DNA of 64,000 nucleotides from Prevotella sp. (GCA_017475005.1 JAFVGI010000007.1:1-64000); one strand, 5' to 3'. Shown: positions 8,601-18,676, counted from the first letter of the stretch. Notes: generated by a model from the letters alone, not told the origin. Translations and numbers: made by a program.

Positions 8601-11407
8601 TTCACGTAAATCTGTCCATTTTTATCTAAGCCGCAGGCGGAGACATCAACCCTTGTGGCATTGGTGGCATTATTGTAGAATGTAGCACGGAAGACCCCGT
8701 CGGTATCTGGCTTTGTGTATGGATTCCAATACAGTGTGCGTCGATAATCAGTCGGTTCTTGCGGCTTTACGTTGCTGTAATCCGGCTGGTAGAATTCCTC
8801 CGCGTATGTTATGCCGTCGAGGATATATCTACGGTCTCTGTAGGTATAACGTTTTCCATCCAACGACTCGATACTTAATGTTACAGCAGGTGCTCCATCA
8901 ACCTCCAGATGTGTACCATTACGTTTGTCGTAATCAGTATAGGCACGTATATTCCTCATCTTATTCAGGCGCAGATAATCAAGCATAGCTGTCTTTGCCA
9001 TAGGGACATCGTGTTCGGAACTTGTTTGTACATAGTTACGATAGAACGTCGTCTTGTTATCGTTAATAAGTCCACGTATCTTAGCATCTACAGCCTGATC
9101 AAGATATCCAAAAAGGTATGTTGATGCCTGCTTCGCAAAACGTGTCATATCAAGCACACCATATGACAGGCCATAATCTGTCATCTCATTATATAATTTA
9201 TAGGCGTCAATGACAATAGCAGGTTTTTCGTAGTTCAACTTACGCTTTGAACGACGAAATTTCCTTACTGTTACATTCTGGAGATAGTGTTCGCCAGCGA
9301 GGCGGTTATTCTCAGGACCGAGTGCTGAATTATCCTCTTCTTCCGTATCATCCAGACAATAATTCTCATCCTCCGGCAAGTTACACTGATACCATGAATA
9401 AGGCTCACAGAACATTGGGAAATCGACAATACGCTTTACGTAATATTTAGGATACTGCGTCTCATCCATGCGCTTGCTGTTCTTAACACCATGCAGGCCT
9501 CTCTTCAACGAGTCTTTGTTTTCGTATGCTGTGATGAAGAATACAGCCTGATCAGTGTACCAAGGCAGGTTAATCTTAAAGAATCCGTTTTCGTCAACCT
9601 TTGCCTTTACGTCAGCAGTCTCAGTTCCCTTTACTATCTCGCCCTCTATCATAACATCCTTGTTTTTGAATTTCCTGTAGGTCAGATTAGGATTCTCATA
9701 TCTGTTATCGTCTATGATAGGATCCACAAAGCCCTCCATCTCAGGTTCGCCGGTTACCACCTCTGTCATGTCCGACAGTGTGGGGGCAGTATGATCCGAC
9801 GTGGTATTTAGGACACCTCCGAGCAGTCGCCCCTGCATTTCTAACCAACGGTTGTACAGCAGTCCTCCATTACCTAAAGGCGATACTAAGACGTAGTTTG
9901 AACGGTCACTCCCGTATTGGCTCAAATCATCGACATCATCAATATCTATGATGTTAGCATTAGAAGGAACGTTCAGCACCTGTCCCTCATAGGCAAGATT
10001 TCTTTCAGGCAGGAAATACAGTTTATCGATTCTCTTATACCTGCGCCATCCCTGTACCATCATCAGGAGGTCCAGTTTCTCTTCTGCCCCCTCCTTAAAA
10101 TATTGTGATACATTAGCCACGAATCCACGCAATTCACCAGTAAGCAGCATATCTGTCAGCATATTGCCATCGTTATAAGACACATCCTGAGTGCTCTTGT
10201 CATAAACAGCAACACTCATAGGCACCTGACCATTAACCGTTATATCTATCTTTTCATATGGTTGCAGTTCTGACTTACTATTTACCGTCTTACCACCAGA
10301 AGTCATTGAAACATTTGCCTGTATCTCTTTATCTTTATTATTTACGAAGAACAGTCGTGATGCCAGCGGACGAGCCTGTTCGTCATAAAGAGTCAGATCA
10401 TTGATGCCCGTAGGACAGTTTGACAGTACAATCTTCTCTCCTGGGCTTCTTCCAAAAGTTATCAGTCGTCCTCTGCATGTCACACTATATGCTGCAACTG
10501 TTACGCCTTTTGCCTTTACGATGAATTCACGGTTACCATTAATTGGTTTGTCACCTCTTATGGTAACACCTGTCTTCTGTGCTGCTGGCAATGGGAAGGT
10601 ATGTTTCTTGCCCATATACTCAAACGTTGCCTCTTTGGGGGCTTTCTGTGCATTATATTCAAAGACGCCCCTTCCACCATGGGTGGGTTTTATGAACAAT
10701 CCATTGTCGAGAGATCCTATACTGCTACCAAGTTCCTGTCCATCATTATCCTTCACCTCAAAGGCGATGCGACAGTCCATTCCCTCGATAATATGTCCAC
10801 CTTCCGGATAGAACTTCACCTGTATCTCAGGCTTGTCAGCATACACCCTCTGTTTGGGTCGTGGGATGATACATTTGTCTGTATAGTCGCCTGGACTCTT
10901 TGGCTTTTCGTAAATTGGGAACACGCGAGAATACAGACCTTCGTACTCGCGGAAATAGTTTGTCTCAAACTGCTTGCTATAAAACTCAAACCTGTTCTGG
11001 GAAGAGTGTGGACGAATCTTTCTGTTGAAGTTCAGTTGCCACTTGGTATAGGCTCTCACCTCATAGTACCCAGAATACAGGCTATCACTCAATGCAAACT
11101 GGCATGCTGCTGTACCATCATCTTTGATATACAGCTGCTGACGTTCTACCAGATAGCCATCAGGAGTCAGGAGTTCTACATACAACACCTTGGAATAACG
11201 TGTAGGCTTCAGGCTGTCTGCCATCACCACATACGCCTTATACCACAGAGTATCACCAACAAAATAGCAGTTATTGTCGGTATGAATGTAAATCTTCTCC
11301 TGAGTTACTGATTTCTCCTTCAGCACGTTCTCCAGAGAATCTAACTTGTCAGCAAAGCAGACGCAACTTGCTGTCACTAATAAAATGAGTGAAATAATTC
11401 TTTTCAT
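8597..11407 (-). CDS. Secreted MG2-domain surface protein (Bacteroidetes conserved, function unknown)
   Basis: The 936-residue protein has a signal peptide (MKRIISLILLVTASCVCFA). The first domain (EKIYIHTDNNCYFVGDTLWY onward) resembles an alpha-2-macroglobulin MG2 domain; a second beta-rich segment (VKFYPEGGHIIEGMD near 200) and a C-terminal region with RYILDGITY resembling TonB-receptor plug modules follow. Proteins of this layout are widespread in Bacteroidetes and thought to be at the cell surface, but no reaction is established. I see no thioester motif. The start codon is 5 bp from the stop of the addB-like gene, so it is co-transcribed with addAB. Confidence 0.7.
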   Translation of the reverse strand: MKRIISLILLVTASCVCFADKLDSLENVLKEKSVTQEKIYIHTDNNCYFVGDTLWYKAYVVMADSLKPTRYSKVLYVELLTPDGYLVERQQLYIKDDGTAACQFALSDSLYSGYYEVRAYTKWQLNFNRKIRPHSSQNRFEFYSKQFETNYFREYEGLYSRVFPIYEKPKSPGDYTDKCIIPRPKQRVYADKPEIQVKFYPEGGHIIEGMDCRIAFEVKDNDGQELGSSIGSLDNGLFIKPTHGGRGVFEYNAQKAPKEATFEYMGKKHTFPLPAAQKTGVTIRGDKPINGNREFIVKAKGVTVAAYSVTCRGRLITFGRSPGEKIVLSNCPTGINDLTLYDEQARPLASRLFFVNNKDKEIQANVSMTSGGKTVNSKSELQPYEKIDITVNGQVPMSVAVYDKSTQDVSYNDGNMLTDMLLTGELRGFVANVSQYFKEGAEEKLDLLMMVQGWRRYKRIDKLYFLPERNLAYEGQVLNVPSNANIIDIDDVDDLSQYGSDRSNYVLVSPLGNGGLLYNRWLEMQGRLLGGVLNTTSDHTAPTLSDMTEVVTGEPEMEGFVDPIIDDNRYENPNLTYRKFKNKDVMIEGEIVKGTETADVKAKVDENGFFKINLPWYTDQAVFFITAYENKDSLKRGLHGVKNSKRMDETQYPKYYVKRIVDFPMFCEPYSWYQCNLPEDENYCLDDTEEEDNSALGPENNRLAGEHYLQNVTVRKFRRSKRKLNYEKPAIVIDAYKLYNEMTDYGLSYGVLDMTRFAKQASTYLFGYLDQAVDAKIRGLINDNKTTFYRNYVQTSSEHDVPMAKTAMLDYLRLNKMRNIRAYTDYDKRNGTHLEVDGAPAVTLSIESLDGKRYTYRDRRYILDGITYAEEFYQPDYSNVKPQEPTDYRRTLYWNPYTKPDTDGVFRATFYNNATNATRVDVSACGLDKNGQIYVK

Positions 11408-11412
11408 TTTGT

Positions 11413-14154
11413 TTAATCTATATTATTATTGTTTATGTTACACAATTCACGATAGCCACACGCTTTGCAACGCACAGTATCCTCTGTACGAGGGAAGGCA
11501 TTCTCCTTGTTGAGTATTTCATCAACAAGTCTTTTTACTCCCTGCATGAAGGGTTCACTATATTGTCGGGCATCAAAGATAGCTTCATTGTTGAACATCA
11601 GATTAGAAACATAAGCCTCATCATTCATATGCTGCACATAGAAAAGATTTGGTTGCAGAGGAAGGTCTTGTACAATTCTCTTCTTTTCTGCATCAGCAGT
11701 ACAAGAGAGCATATTGCAATACAGCAATGCCTGCAGGAAATAATCAGAATGATTTTTTATTGATTCAGGCAGGAAGATATCCTCCACTCCAGAGAGTTTC
11801 AGTCTGTTGGAACGTCCACCCATGCGTCCAGTCTTATAGTCTATAACACGAATATATTCCTTACCATCGATAACGACCTTATCAAGACGATCTATGATAC
11901 CTGTTATATATATACCTGGGAATATTTCCTCATTTATTGGCATTTCAAGTCCCAGAATAGTAAGCGAAGGCACCTTTGCATCATAGGAAACAAGGTTGTG
12001 CATAAACCTCAGTATCATCTCACGGTTTATCACCTGCAACCCGCCCAATTTTGGCATCTTCCGATTTGAGTCTTTCATGTTGAACAGTTCTATGCGGAAA
12101 GCCTCATCCACAATGCTTTCCAACATCACATTGCCACGATTGGTTTTGAACTCATCATAGAATGACTTCGGAACACTACGTCCTTTATATTGTTTATACA
12201 GAATCTCAGCAGCCTTATGGAAAATATTACCAAAGGTGCGAGCATCCATCTCTTCCTCATCACTCTCTTCCATATCGCTGATGCCCTGCACCTTGTTAAA
12301 GTAGAACGACATAGGACAACGCAGGTAACGCCCCAGAGCAGATGGTGAGAGAGTTATAGGCAATGACAGATGAGCCTTTTCCAATGGTTGGATAGAAGAC
12401 TCTTCTGCCTGCAATGCTGGAGTCAGGATACGATGGGTCACAAGATTTGCATGCTCCGCAAGATACTGAAGCATGAAGCGTGACATCTCACTCATTTTTC
12501 CATCTGTCGTAGAGTCGCTATATACAAGTGTTGCATCAGGACAACGTTTTAAGAGGTGCTTAAAATAGTAATCGTAGATAGCAACCTTGTTGTCAATCGT
12601 TGTCAGGGAATATGCCTTCCTGACAGAATAAGGGATAAAAGACGTGTCATTAACATGTGCCGGCATAAAGCCCTCATTACAAGACAAAAGCAGTACATGA
12701 TCAAAGTCCAGATTTCGAGTTTCCAAGACACCCATTATCTGTATTCCCTGAAGGGGTTCTCCATGAAACGGAATTGTTGTTGTCTTTATTATCTGTGTCA
12801 AGAGATTGTTAAACAGCGACGATGACAGAGGAGTCTCCTGATTGATGTCATACAGCCTCTCAAGGATGCAGTACATACGGAATACCGACTCATGAAAGAA
12901 ATCATCATTTATCTCTTCAGAATGTGCTATCACCTCTACCAACCATTTCAGACGTGAAATGATATCATCCGTAGGAGAGAAAAACTCTTTCAGGTTTTCA
13001 TCCAGAGCAAGGTCCTCCATCGTAGGATAGTATAAAGACTGCTCATTAAGAGAGTCATGCAGCTCCATCGTTTTGCCAGACACCAGTTTCATATATGGGT
13101 GACGCAGGACAGCATTAATATTATGGAGAGTGAATGACTTATGTTGCAGCAAATTACAATACTGTCTCACCATAGACGATATGGGGGACTTAGCAAGAGG
13201 ATAGCCCACTGTTATGTTCACATGTTCCACAGATGGCGGCAAGCAGTGAAGCACTGTTTCCAAAAGAGTTTCATCAGCAAGCACTATTGCTGTTTTCCTA
13301 CCTGCAGCGATGCGTTCAGGAGTAAGCCATTGGGCTATATAACGAGCCTGCAGATCATTTGTAGGACTAGAGAGATATGTGACGGGCAAAGGCTTAGACG
13401 AAGCATCATCCTGGAAGAACAAAGCACCATTTTCCTTACGTAGATAGTCAAAGAGTTTTTGTTCTACAGGAGTAATGTAGTTAAAGCCAATAAACACATA
13501 ACGACTTTCTGAGGTGAAAGGTGAATGGTGAATGGTAAAAGGTTTATCTTGGCTTGTAAGCGATTCTATAACGCTGCGATACAACATGCCCTCATAAGCA
13601 ACACCCTTCTCGAAGAGCACCTTCTTGAATGTGGCATATATATCCCCAAAGTTTTTCCACAGCTTCAAGAAATTCTTCTTCAGCTCTGTATTGTGGCTTT
13701 CCGTGAAATTAGAGAAGAAACGCTGCAGTTCAGCCTTCTGGTGTTCTGAAAGATAATCGACATCATCAAACTCATGGATATTTTCCATCAGAGTGAATAT
13801 CTGGGAGGCATCAGCCATGTGTTTGTCAATATCATCAAAATCAGCCAGCATCATCTCCCCCCATCCATAGAACTGGTCAAGAGACTCCTCTGAACCTGTG
13901 ATATTACAATAGACCTTATGAAGAGTTATTATCAGGTCTATATGATCTGCTATTTCAATATTTTGGGAACAACTTCTGAAGAGTTCCGAAATTGTGATAT
14001 ATCGTGGTGACCATACAGGTGTCTGGAATGTAGCCAACGCCCTATTGAAGAACAAGGATGCACGCTTATTAGGAAAGACAATCGTGACATTAGAGAGATT
14101 GCCTTTGAATTCTGCATGCAAACTGGCAGCTACGGTATCGAGGAATGTATTCAT
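11413..14154 (-). CDS. addB: AddB-like subunit: inactivated helicase with C-terminal PD-(D/E)XK nuclease and 4Fe-4S cluster
   Basis: The 913-residue protein matches the AddB/RexB family, partner of AddA in double-strand-break end processing. The N-terminal segment has the UvrD-like fold (VTIVFPNKRASLFFNRAL) without an intact Walker A motif. The C-terminal nuclease has GIIDRLDKV and DYKTG near residue 770. Four cysteines fit the AddB iron-sulfur staple: one in RCPMSFYF near 612 and three at 896, 899 and 905 (CKACGYRELC). Around residues 203-213 the sequence FTIHHSPFTSE is encoded by a heptad array and is probably an insertion in a loop. addA lies directly upstream, separated by an 11-bp repeat array. 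Confidence 0.85.
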   Translation of the reverse strand: MNTFLDTVAASLHAEFKGNLSNVTIVFPNKRASLFFNRALATFQTPVWSPRYITISELFRSCSQNIEIADHIDLIITLHKVYCNITGSEESLDQFYGWGEMMLADFDDIDKHMADASQIFTLMENIHEFDDVDYLSEHQKAELQRFFSNFTESHNTELKKNFLKLWKNFGDIYATFKKVLFEKGVAYEGMLYRSVIESLTSQDKPFTIHHSPFTSESRYVFIGFNYITPVEQKLFDYLRKENGALFFQDDASSKPLPVTYLSSPTNDLQARYIAQWLTPERIAAGRKTAIVLADETLLETVLHCLPPSVEHVNITVGYPLAKSPISSMVRQYCNLLQHKSFTLHNINAVLRHPYMKLVSGKTMELHDSLNEQSLYYPTMEDLALDENLKEFFSPTDDIISRLKWLVEVIAHSEEINDDFFHESVFRMYCILERLYDINQETPLSSSLFNNLLTQIIKTTTIPFHGEPLQGIQIMGVLETRNLDFDHVLLLSCNEGFMPAHVNDTSFIPYSVRKAYSLTTIDNKVAIYDYYFKHLLKRCPDATLVYSDSTTDGKMSEMSRFMLQYLAEHANLVTHRILTPALQAEESSIQPLEKAHLSLPITLSPSALGRYLRCPMSFYFNKVQGISDMEESDEEEMDARTFGNIFHKAAEILYKQYKGRSVPKSFYDEFKTNRGNVMLESIVDEAFRIELFNMKDSNRKMPKLGGLQVINREMILRFMHNLVSYDAKVPSLTILGLEMPINEEIFPGIYITGIIDRLDKVVIDGKEYIRVIDYKTGRMGGRSNRLKLSGVEDIFLPESIKNHSDYFLQALLYCNMLSCTADAEKKRIVQDLPLQPNLFYVQHMNDEAYVSNLMFNNEAIFDARQYSEPFMQGVKRLVDEILNKENAFPRTEDTVRCKACGYRELCNINNNNID
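13511..13542. repeat. Heptad array GGTGAAT inside addB
   Basis: Plus-strand units GGTGAAA, GGTGAAT, GGTGAAT and GGTAAAA lie within the addB reading frame. The coding strand reads the stop-free complement and gives the peptide PFTIHHSPFT. Confidence 0.85.
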
Positions 14155-14162
14155 TTATTTGT

Positions 14163-14277
14163 TTAAAGGGGAGTGAAAGGGGAGTGAAAGGGGAGTGATT
14201 TTTAAAAGGGAGTGAAAGGGGAGTGAAAAGGGAGTGAAAGGGGAGTGATTTTTAAAAGGGAGTTAAAGGGGGAGAAA
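14163..14277. repeat. 11-bp tandem array AAAGGGGAGTG between addA and addB
   Basis: About nine copies of an 11-bp unit (AAAGGGGAGTG, with AAAAGGGAGTG variants) are interrupted twice by the same GATTTTTAAAAGGG block. The addA stop codon lies in the array, at a unit where AGTG has become AGTT (14261-14265), so the last residues of AddA (SFLPL) are repeat-encoded. The array fills the space between the two genes. Confidence 0.88.
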
Positions 14278-17200
14278 ACTGATTGGAACTATTCTTTCAG
14301 AGAGAGAAGAAGCATTAACGTACCACAGGAAGCCCTGCACCTGAGGGTATCCCATTTTTGCAAGCAACTGCATATATCTGCGTACCTGACTCTCATATCC
14401 CTGATGAGGACTACCGAATTTAAAGTCTATGACAATAGTCTGTTTTTCGTCTGCAATCACTCTGTCAGGACGATATTCTCCTGATTCAGTAATGATAGAA
14501 CACTCGTTGAAGACTTTCCAATGAGAATCGAACCACTGTCTCACCTGCTCATCCTTGAACATCTCCTCATACTCTGGTGGCACATCATCAAGTGTCATTA
14601 TATGAGAGAACACCCAATGCTGCTCTGTTCCAGAGAGTCGGGCCCTCAGCTGTTCGTCCATATTATCGTCAGCAGCAAACCGCTGGGCAGCATTACTCTG
14701 GCGGAAATCAACAGAAGGATTATAAGAAGGCATAGAAGATATCACTTCCACCTCTGAGGGGGAGGCAAAAGGATTCATCTTCTTCTCTTCTTGTTCAGCA
14801 CCAGAACACACACTGAGACTGCCATAAGTGAGAGTTAGAGGTTCGTCTTTATCATCCACGCCACTAAAATGGAGTTCCTTACCATCTATCGATTCCATAT
14901 CCTGCATAAACAACATGGCCTTCTGCATCAGGTATGACCGCGATATCTCCTTACTGTCACGTTCTCCAAGCACAAAGAGCGACTGACGAGGGCGAGTCAA
15001 GGCAACATACAAGAGATTGAAATTATCTACCACACTCTGGATATACTCCTCAGTGCCATCGTCTTCGTAAATAGTATTCTTCAGGGAATCCTTATTCCGA
15101 TAATCCACAGGCACAAGTGGCAGTTGAGAGAATGGAGACTCCTTTGGTTCTACCCACAGAGTATTAGCAAAAGGAGGATTAGCATCCCAGTTGCAATATG
15201 GCACTATGACATGTTTGAATTCGAGACCCTTACTCTTGTGTATCGTCATTATTGTTATGCCGTCACCAGTAGAAGTCTCTATCATATTGCCACACAATTC
15301 TTCATCCCATGCTGTCAGGAAATCATCGAGAACAGGCGATATATCATTAGAGAACGACTCAAGTACATCAAAGAATGCCGTAACGAAGGCAGGCTCTGTA
15401 CATCCTATCATCAAGACAAGATTTTCTGCAAGGTCATGGAGAGTCTTCTGTACCAATTCCTGACGTCGTTCCTCTATCAATGGCAATATGTCAGGACATA
15501 CTAATCTAAGATAAGCCTCAGAAAGGTCATCATTAGGATGAGACAACAGCTTCATGGCATTTATTACAGCCATAACATTTTGTGAGGCATCCAGTCGGAA
15601 AGCCTCAGCAGAGAGCACATGAATATTGTTTTCTTCCAGATAGTCAGCAATCTCGCAAACCTCACGTCTTCTGCGTACCAAAATTGCTATATCATTATAG
15701 CTGGCACCTTTTTCTACCAGTTGGGAAATGATATCATATATCTTTTCTGGAGTATCAGGAAGCTGGTCTTTGGGAAGCAGCTCTATATGAACCAGTCCCT
15801 GGGTATCTTGATTGCGGGGTGACACATTCTGTTCCAAATCAGCATAGGCACGTTTCAGGTCTGATTTCCATTGCTCATCCTCTATGCCTTCTATTTCAGC
15901 ATCAACGACCTTTCTAAGAAAAACATTATTAAAATTAATGATATTACTCCATGAGCGCCAGTTGGTAGAAAGATTACGCACCTCGCTGACATTAGGGAAT
16001 GATGCCTCCAAGTCATTGAGAAGTCGCCAGTCACCAGAACGGAAGCGATAGATACTCTGTTTTACATCTCCAACAATAAGGTTATTACACAAGTCATCAT
16101 CAGTTTCGTTGCTGATACTCATGCACTCTTTCAGCAATGTCTGGAAGTTTTTCCATTGTACAGTACTGGTATCCTGAAACTCGTCAATCATTACATGTTT
16201 CAGGTGTGAGCCTATCTTTTCGAATATAAAGGGAGCATCATCATCACCAATCATCTCGTGCAGAAGAGTCTGCGTATCACTGAGCATAAAACGTTGTGCT
16301 GCAGCATTAAGATTATGCGCACTCTCTTCTATTCGGGCCAGCAGACGCATTTCGTTAAGATGTCGCAGTGTTACGACAGCGCTGTTATAGTCCTTTGCAT
16401 CCTGCCTTCGCGTCTTCTCTATTTTCTCTATTGCCGGCAGTATGACATCTGACACAAAAGATGTAAGATCAGCATTCCCTGCATTACCCTTGGTATACCA
16501 TTTTGTGGGGTCATCTTGCGCCTCACAGACGGTTTTATTCATCAGGTTCTTCTCATCATAGAAGAGACCCTGGGAGAGTTTTAGGAAATATGACAAAGGA
16601 CCTTTTGCCTTATTCATAAAATTATCTTCCGACAACCCTCGTTTTGCCATCTCGTCAAGAACCTTTTTGGCTTCTTCCTGATATTTGCCACTGACAGAAT
16701 CTTTTAAGGCTTTCAATGTCTTTTTGTAGTTATCGAAGAACTCCTGGTCCTTAAAGATCTCATCGAGTTTATCTCGATTTACCTTATAACACTCTTTAAA
16801 TATTGTGCTACCAAAACTTTTAATTTCGCCTATGACATTCCATTTCTTTCCCTCATGCATGGAGTCCATAACATAGTTCATGACAACACGTCTGAGCTTT
16901 TTGTCATCAGCAAGAGTATCTATCAGTTCATCTACAGCCTCGCTCACCACCTCATCATTGCTCAACGAAACACGCAGATTAGCATTCAGTTGTAATTCAT
17001 GGGCCAGGTTACGCAATACTGTCTGGAAGAAGGTATCTATCGTCTGAACCCTGAACAAATGGTAGTTTTCGAGCAGCAGAGAAAGAGCCTGCCTGGCATT
17101 CTGGCGTTCTTTTACAGAGCGATTAGAATCCTGCGTGACAGCCCAAAGTTCCATCAGGATACGACGTTTCATCTCTGCTGTCGCCTTATTGGTAAACGTA

Positions 17201-17319
17201 ACAGCAAGGATGCTTTCATAGGCAGACGGATTATGGAGAAGCAGATTGATATAATCCATCGCAAGACGATAGGTTTTTCCGCTTCCAGCACTAGCTTTAT
17301 ATATCGTTAGAGACTTCAT
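14263..17319 (-). CDS. addA: AddA-like UvrD helicase-nuclease subunit
   Basis: Starting at ATG 17319 gives 1018 residues. An upstream ATG at 17391 would add 24 hydrophobic residues but lies above the apparent promoter, so it is unlikely. Superfamily 1 helicase motifs are complete: Walker A ASAGSGKT at 9-16, AVTFTNKATAEMK (motif Ia), Walker B VMIDEFQDTS near 376, and YVALTRPRQ (motif VI) near 775. The C-terminal nuclease has RPDRV and VIDFKFG near 963 with a downstream Q, as in AddA. With AddB it resects broken DNA ends and prepares RecA loading. The partner gene lies 108 bp downstream. Confidence 0.9.
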   Translation of the reverse strand: MKSLTIYKASAGSGKTYRLAMDYINLLLHNPSAYESILAVTFTNKATAEMKRRILMELWAVTQDSNRSVKERQNARQALSLLLENYHLFRVQTIDTFFQTVLRNLAHELQLNANLRVSLSNDEVVSEAVDELIDTLADDKKLRRVVMNYVMDSMHEGKKWNVIGEIKSFGSTIFKECYKVNRDKLDEIFKDQEFFDNYKKTLKALKDSVSGKYQEEAKKVLDEMAKRGLSEDNFMNKAKGPLSYFLKLSQGLFYDEKNLMNKTVCEAQDDPTKWYTKGNAGNADLTSFVSDVILPAIEKIEKTRRQDAKDYNSAVVTLRHLNEMRLLARIEESAHNLNAAAQRFMLSDTQTLLHEMIGDDDAPFIFEKIGSHLKHVMIDEFQDTSTVQWKNFQTLLKECMSISNETDDDLCNNLIVGDVKQSIYRFRSGDWRLLNDLEASFPNVSEVRNLSTNWRSWSNIINFNNVFLRKVVDAEIEGIEDEQWKSDLKRAYADLEQNVSPRNQDTQGLVHIELLPKDQLPDTPEKIYDIISQLVEKGASYNDIAILVRRRREVCEIADYLEENNIHVLSAEAFRLDASQNVMAVINAMKLLSHPNDDLSEAYLRLVCPDILPLIEERRQELVQKTLHDLAENLVLMIGCTEPAFVTAFFDVLESFSNDISPVLDDFLTAWDEELCGNMIETSTGDGITIMTIHKSKGLEFKHVIVPYCNWDANPPFANTLWVEPKESPFSQLPLVPVDYRNKDSLKNTIYEDDGTEEYIQSVVDNFNLLYVALTRPRQSLFVLGERDSKEISRSYLMQKAMLFMQDMESIDGKELHFSGVDDKDEPLTLTYGSLSVCSGAEQEEKKMNPFASPSEVEVISSMPSYNPSVDFRQSNAAQRFAADDNMDEQLRARLSGTEQHWVFSHIMTLDDVPPEYEEMFKDEQVRQWFDSHWKVFNECSIITESGEYRPDRVIADEKQTIVIDFKFGSPHQGYESQVRRYMQLLAKMGYPQVQGFLWYVNASSLSERIVPISFLPL

Positions 17320-17329
17320 AATAGAAATA

Positions 17330-17362
17330 TGTGCATGCAAAATTATAAAAAAAATACAAAAT
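17330..17362 (-). promoter_or_regulatory. addA promoter
   Basis: On the minus strand TAATTTTG (17345-17338) fits TAnnTTTG. A TTTTG lies 11 bp further upstream (17360-17357). The predicted start point near 17332 leaves about 13 nt of leader before ATG 17319 and argues against the longer reading frame starting at 17391. Confidence 0.5.
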
Positions 17363-17401
17363 AAATAAAAACTTTGCTCATTATTATTCATTCTTTAATC
17401 T

Positions 17402-17418
17402 TTTTTGTATCTTTGCAC
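17402..17418 (+). promoter_or_regulatory. Promoter of the walJ-like operon (-7 box)
   Basis: TATCTTTG at 17408-17415 is a canonical -7 box, followed by CACGC. It lies 23 bp before the ATG of the 17438 gene, so the leader is short. No clear TTTG is seen at the -33 distance. Confidence 0.6.
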
Positions 17419-17437
17419 GCAAAATATAAACTAAAAA

Positions 17438-18256
17438 ATGTTGAAATTCATATCCCTCGGCAGTGGGAGTAGCGGAAATTGTTATTATTTTGCACAAGAT
17501 GATGATGCTATGCTGATAGATGCTGGTGTCGGAATAAGGAATATAAAGAAATTCCTTCACGACAAAGGTGTCAGCATCGACAGTGTCAAGAGAATACTCA
17601 TAACGCACGACCATGCCGATCACATAAAATCTGTGGGGGTTATCAGCAGTGAATACGATATCCCCGTCTATGCCACCAGCGATGTGCATGCTGGTATTCT
17701 GCGTAATTACTGTGTTCCAAAGAAGATTCCTGGAAACCATCAGCAAGTTATCGAAAAGGATGTACGTATCAAGCTTGGAAACTTTTACGTTACACCATTT
17801 ACTGTTCCTCATGACAGTAGTGGCAATGTAGGTTATCGCATTGAGGTGGATAATGGAACAGAAGAAGGACTGACATTCTGTCTTATGACAGATGTGGGGC
17901 ATGTTACTGAGGAGATGCAGAAATACATTGGTGAGGCAAACTATCTCGTCATAGAAGCTAATTATGACAAGCAGATGCTTAAGACTGGTCCCTATCCACA
18001 ATATCTGAAAGTGCGCATAGAATCTCCCACAGGACACTTATCAAACCACGAATGCGGCGAAGCTATTGCAAATTTTGCCACAGCAAAGCTAAAGCACGTT
18101 TGGATGTGCCACCTTTCAGAAGAGAACAATCATCCAATACTTGCCCTAAAGACAGTGGAACAGGTATTGCGTTCCTATGGCTTGGTGGCACAGAAAGATT
18201 TCATCATTGAGGATTTGAAACGCAAATCTCCCAGCGAGTTATTTGAATTAGACTAA
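17438..18256 (+). CDS. MBL-fold metallo-hydrolase, YycJ/WalJ type
   Basis: The 272-residue cytoplasmic protein begins LKFISLGSGSSGNCYYF, typical of the YycJ/WalJ branch, and has the metal motif THDHADH (HxHxDH) near residues 51-57, followed by NHECGE and CHLSEENN metal or active-site segments further on. Some relatives have 5'-3' exonuclease activity, and the Bacillus homologue lies with a cell-wall two-component system; no such system is nearby. It is first in a plus-strand series reaching to pheS. Confidence 0.85.
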   Translation: MLKFISLGSGSSGNCYYFAQDDDAMLIDAGVGIRNIKKFLHDKGVSIDSVKRILITHDHADHIKSVGVISSEYDIPVYATSDVHAGILRNYCVPKKIPGNHQQVIEKDVRIKLGNFYVTPFTVPHDSSGNVGYRIEVDNGTEEGLTFCLMTDVGHVTEEMQKYIGEANYLVIEANYDKQMLKTGPYPQYLKVRIESPTGHLSNHECGEAIANFATAKLKHVWMCHLSEENNHPILALKTVEQVLRSYGLVAQKDFIIEDLKRKSPSELFELD

Positions 18257-18283
18257 ATATTTAACAAAAAAATAGAGACAACT

Positions 18284-18670
18284 ATGAAAAAGATTCTTTT
18301 CTTAATGTTCGTTTGTCTGACATCAGTTGCTACTTTTGCACAAGATCAGACCATTACATTTGACAAGTACACTCATAACTTTGGAAGTTTTCCAGAGAAT
18401 AATGCTACGCAGACATGTACCTTTACATTTACCAACACAGGTTCCACACCTCTTGTTATCAATCAGGCTGTAGCATCATGTGGTTGCACAGAACCAACAT
18501 ATACAAAGACTCCTGTAAAGCCAGGTGAGAAGGGTACCATAGAGGTTAAATATGTTGGTACTGGAAAATTCCCTGGTCACTTTAAGAAGACTATCACTGT
18601 TCGCTCTAACGGCAAGCCAGAAATGGTACGCCTGTATATCGAAGGTGATATGACAGAAGTAAAGAAATAA
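18284..18670 (+). CDS. Secreted DUF1573 protein
   Basis: The 128-residue protein has a signal peptide (MKKILFLMFVCLTSVATFAQ) and a single immunoglobulin-like DUF1573 domain: HNFGSFPENNATQTCTFTF, then VASCGCTEPTY with the conserved Cys-Gly-Cys, then KPGEKGTIEVKY. The family is abundant in Bacteroidetes; its molecular role is not established. It sits 27 bp after the metallo-hydrolase gene and 6 bp before the flavodiiron gene, so it is likely in one operon with them. Confidence 0.88.
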   Translation: MKKILFLMFVCLTSVATFAQDQTITFDKYTHNFGSFPENNATQTCTFTFTNTGSTPLVINQAVASCGCTEPTYTKTPVKPGEKGTIEVKYVGTGKFPGHFKKTITVRSNGKPEMVRLYIEGDMTEVKK

Positions 18671-18676
18671 AAAGCT

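Noticed and set aside
10601..11311. A 236-residue plus-strand frame
   Set aside because: Antisense to the MG2-type gene; no start signal or domain.
14263..17391. Longer AddA start at 17391
   Set aside because: It lies upstream of the -7 box and would add a hydrophobic segment with no counterpart in the family.
17384..18037. A 217-residue minus-strand frame opposite the metallo-hydrolase gene
   Set aside because: It has no recognisable motif, and the plus strand has the full HxHxDH metal motif and a promoter.
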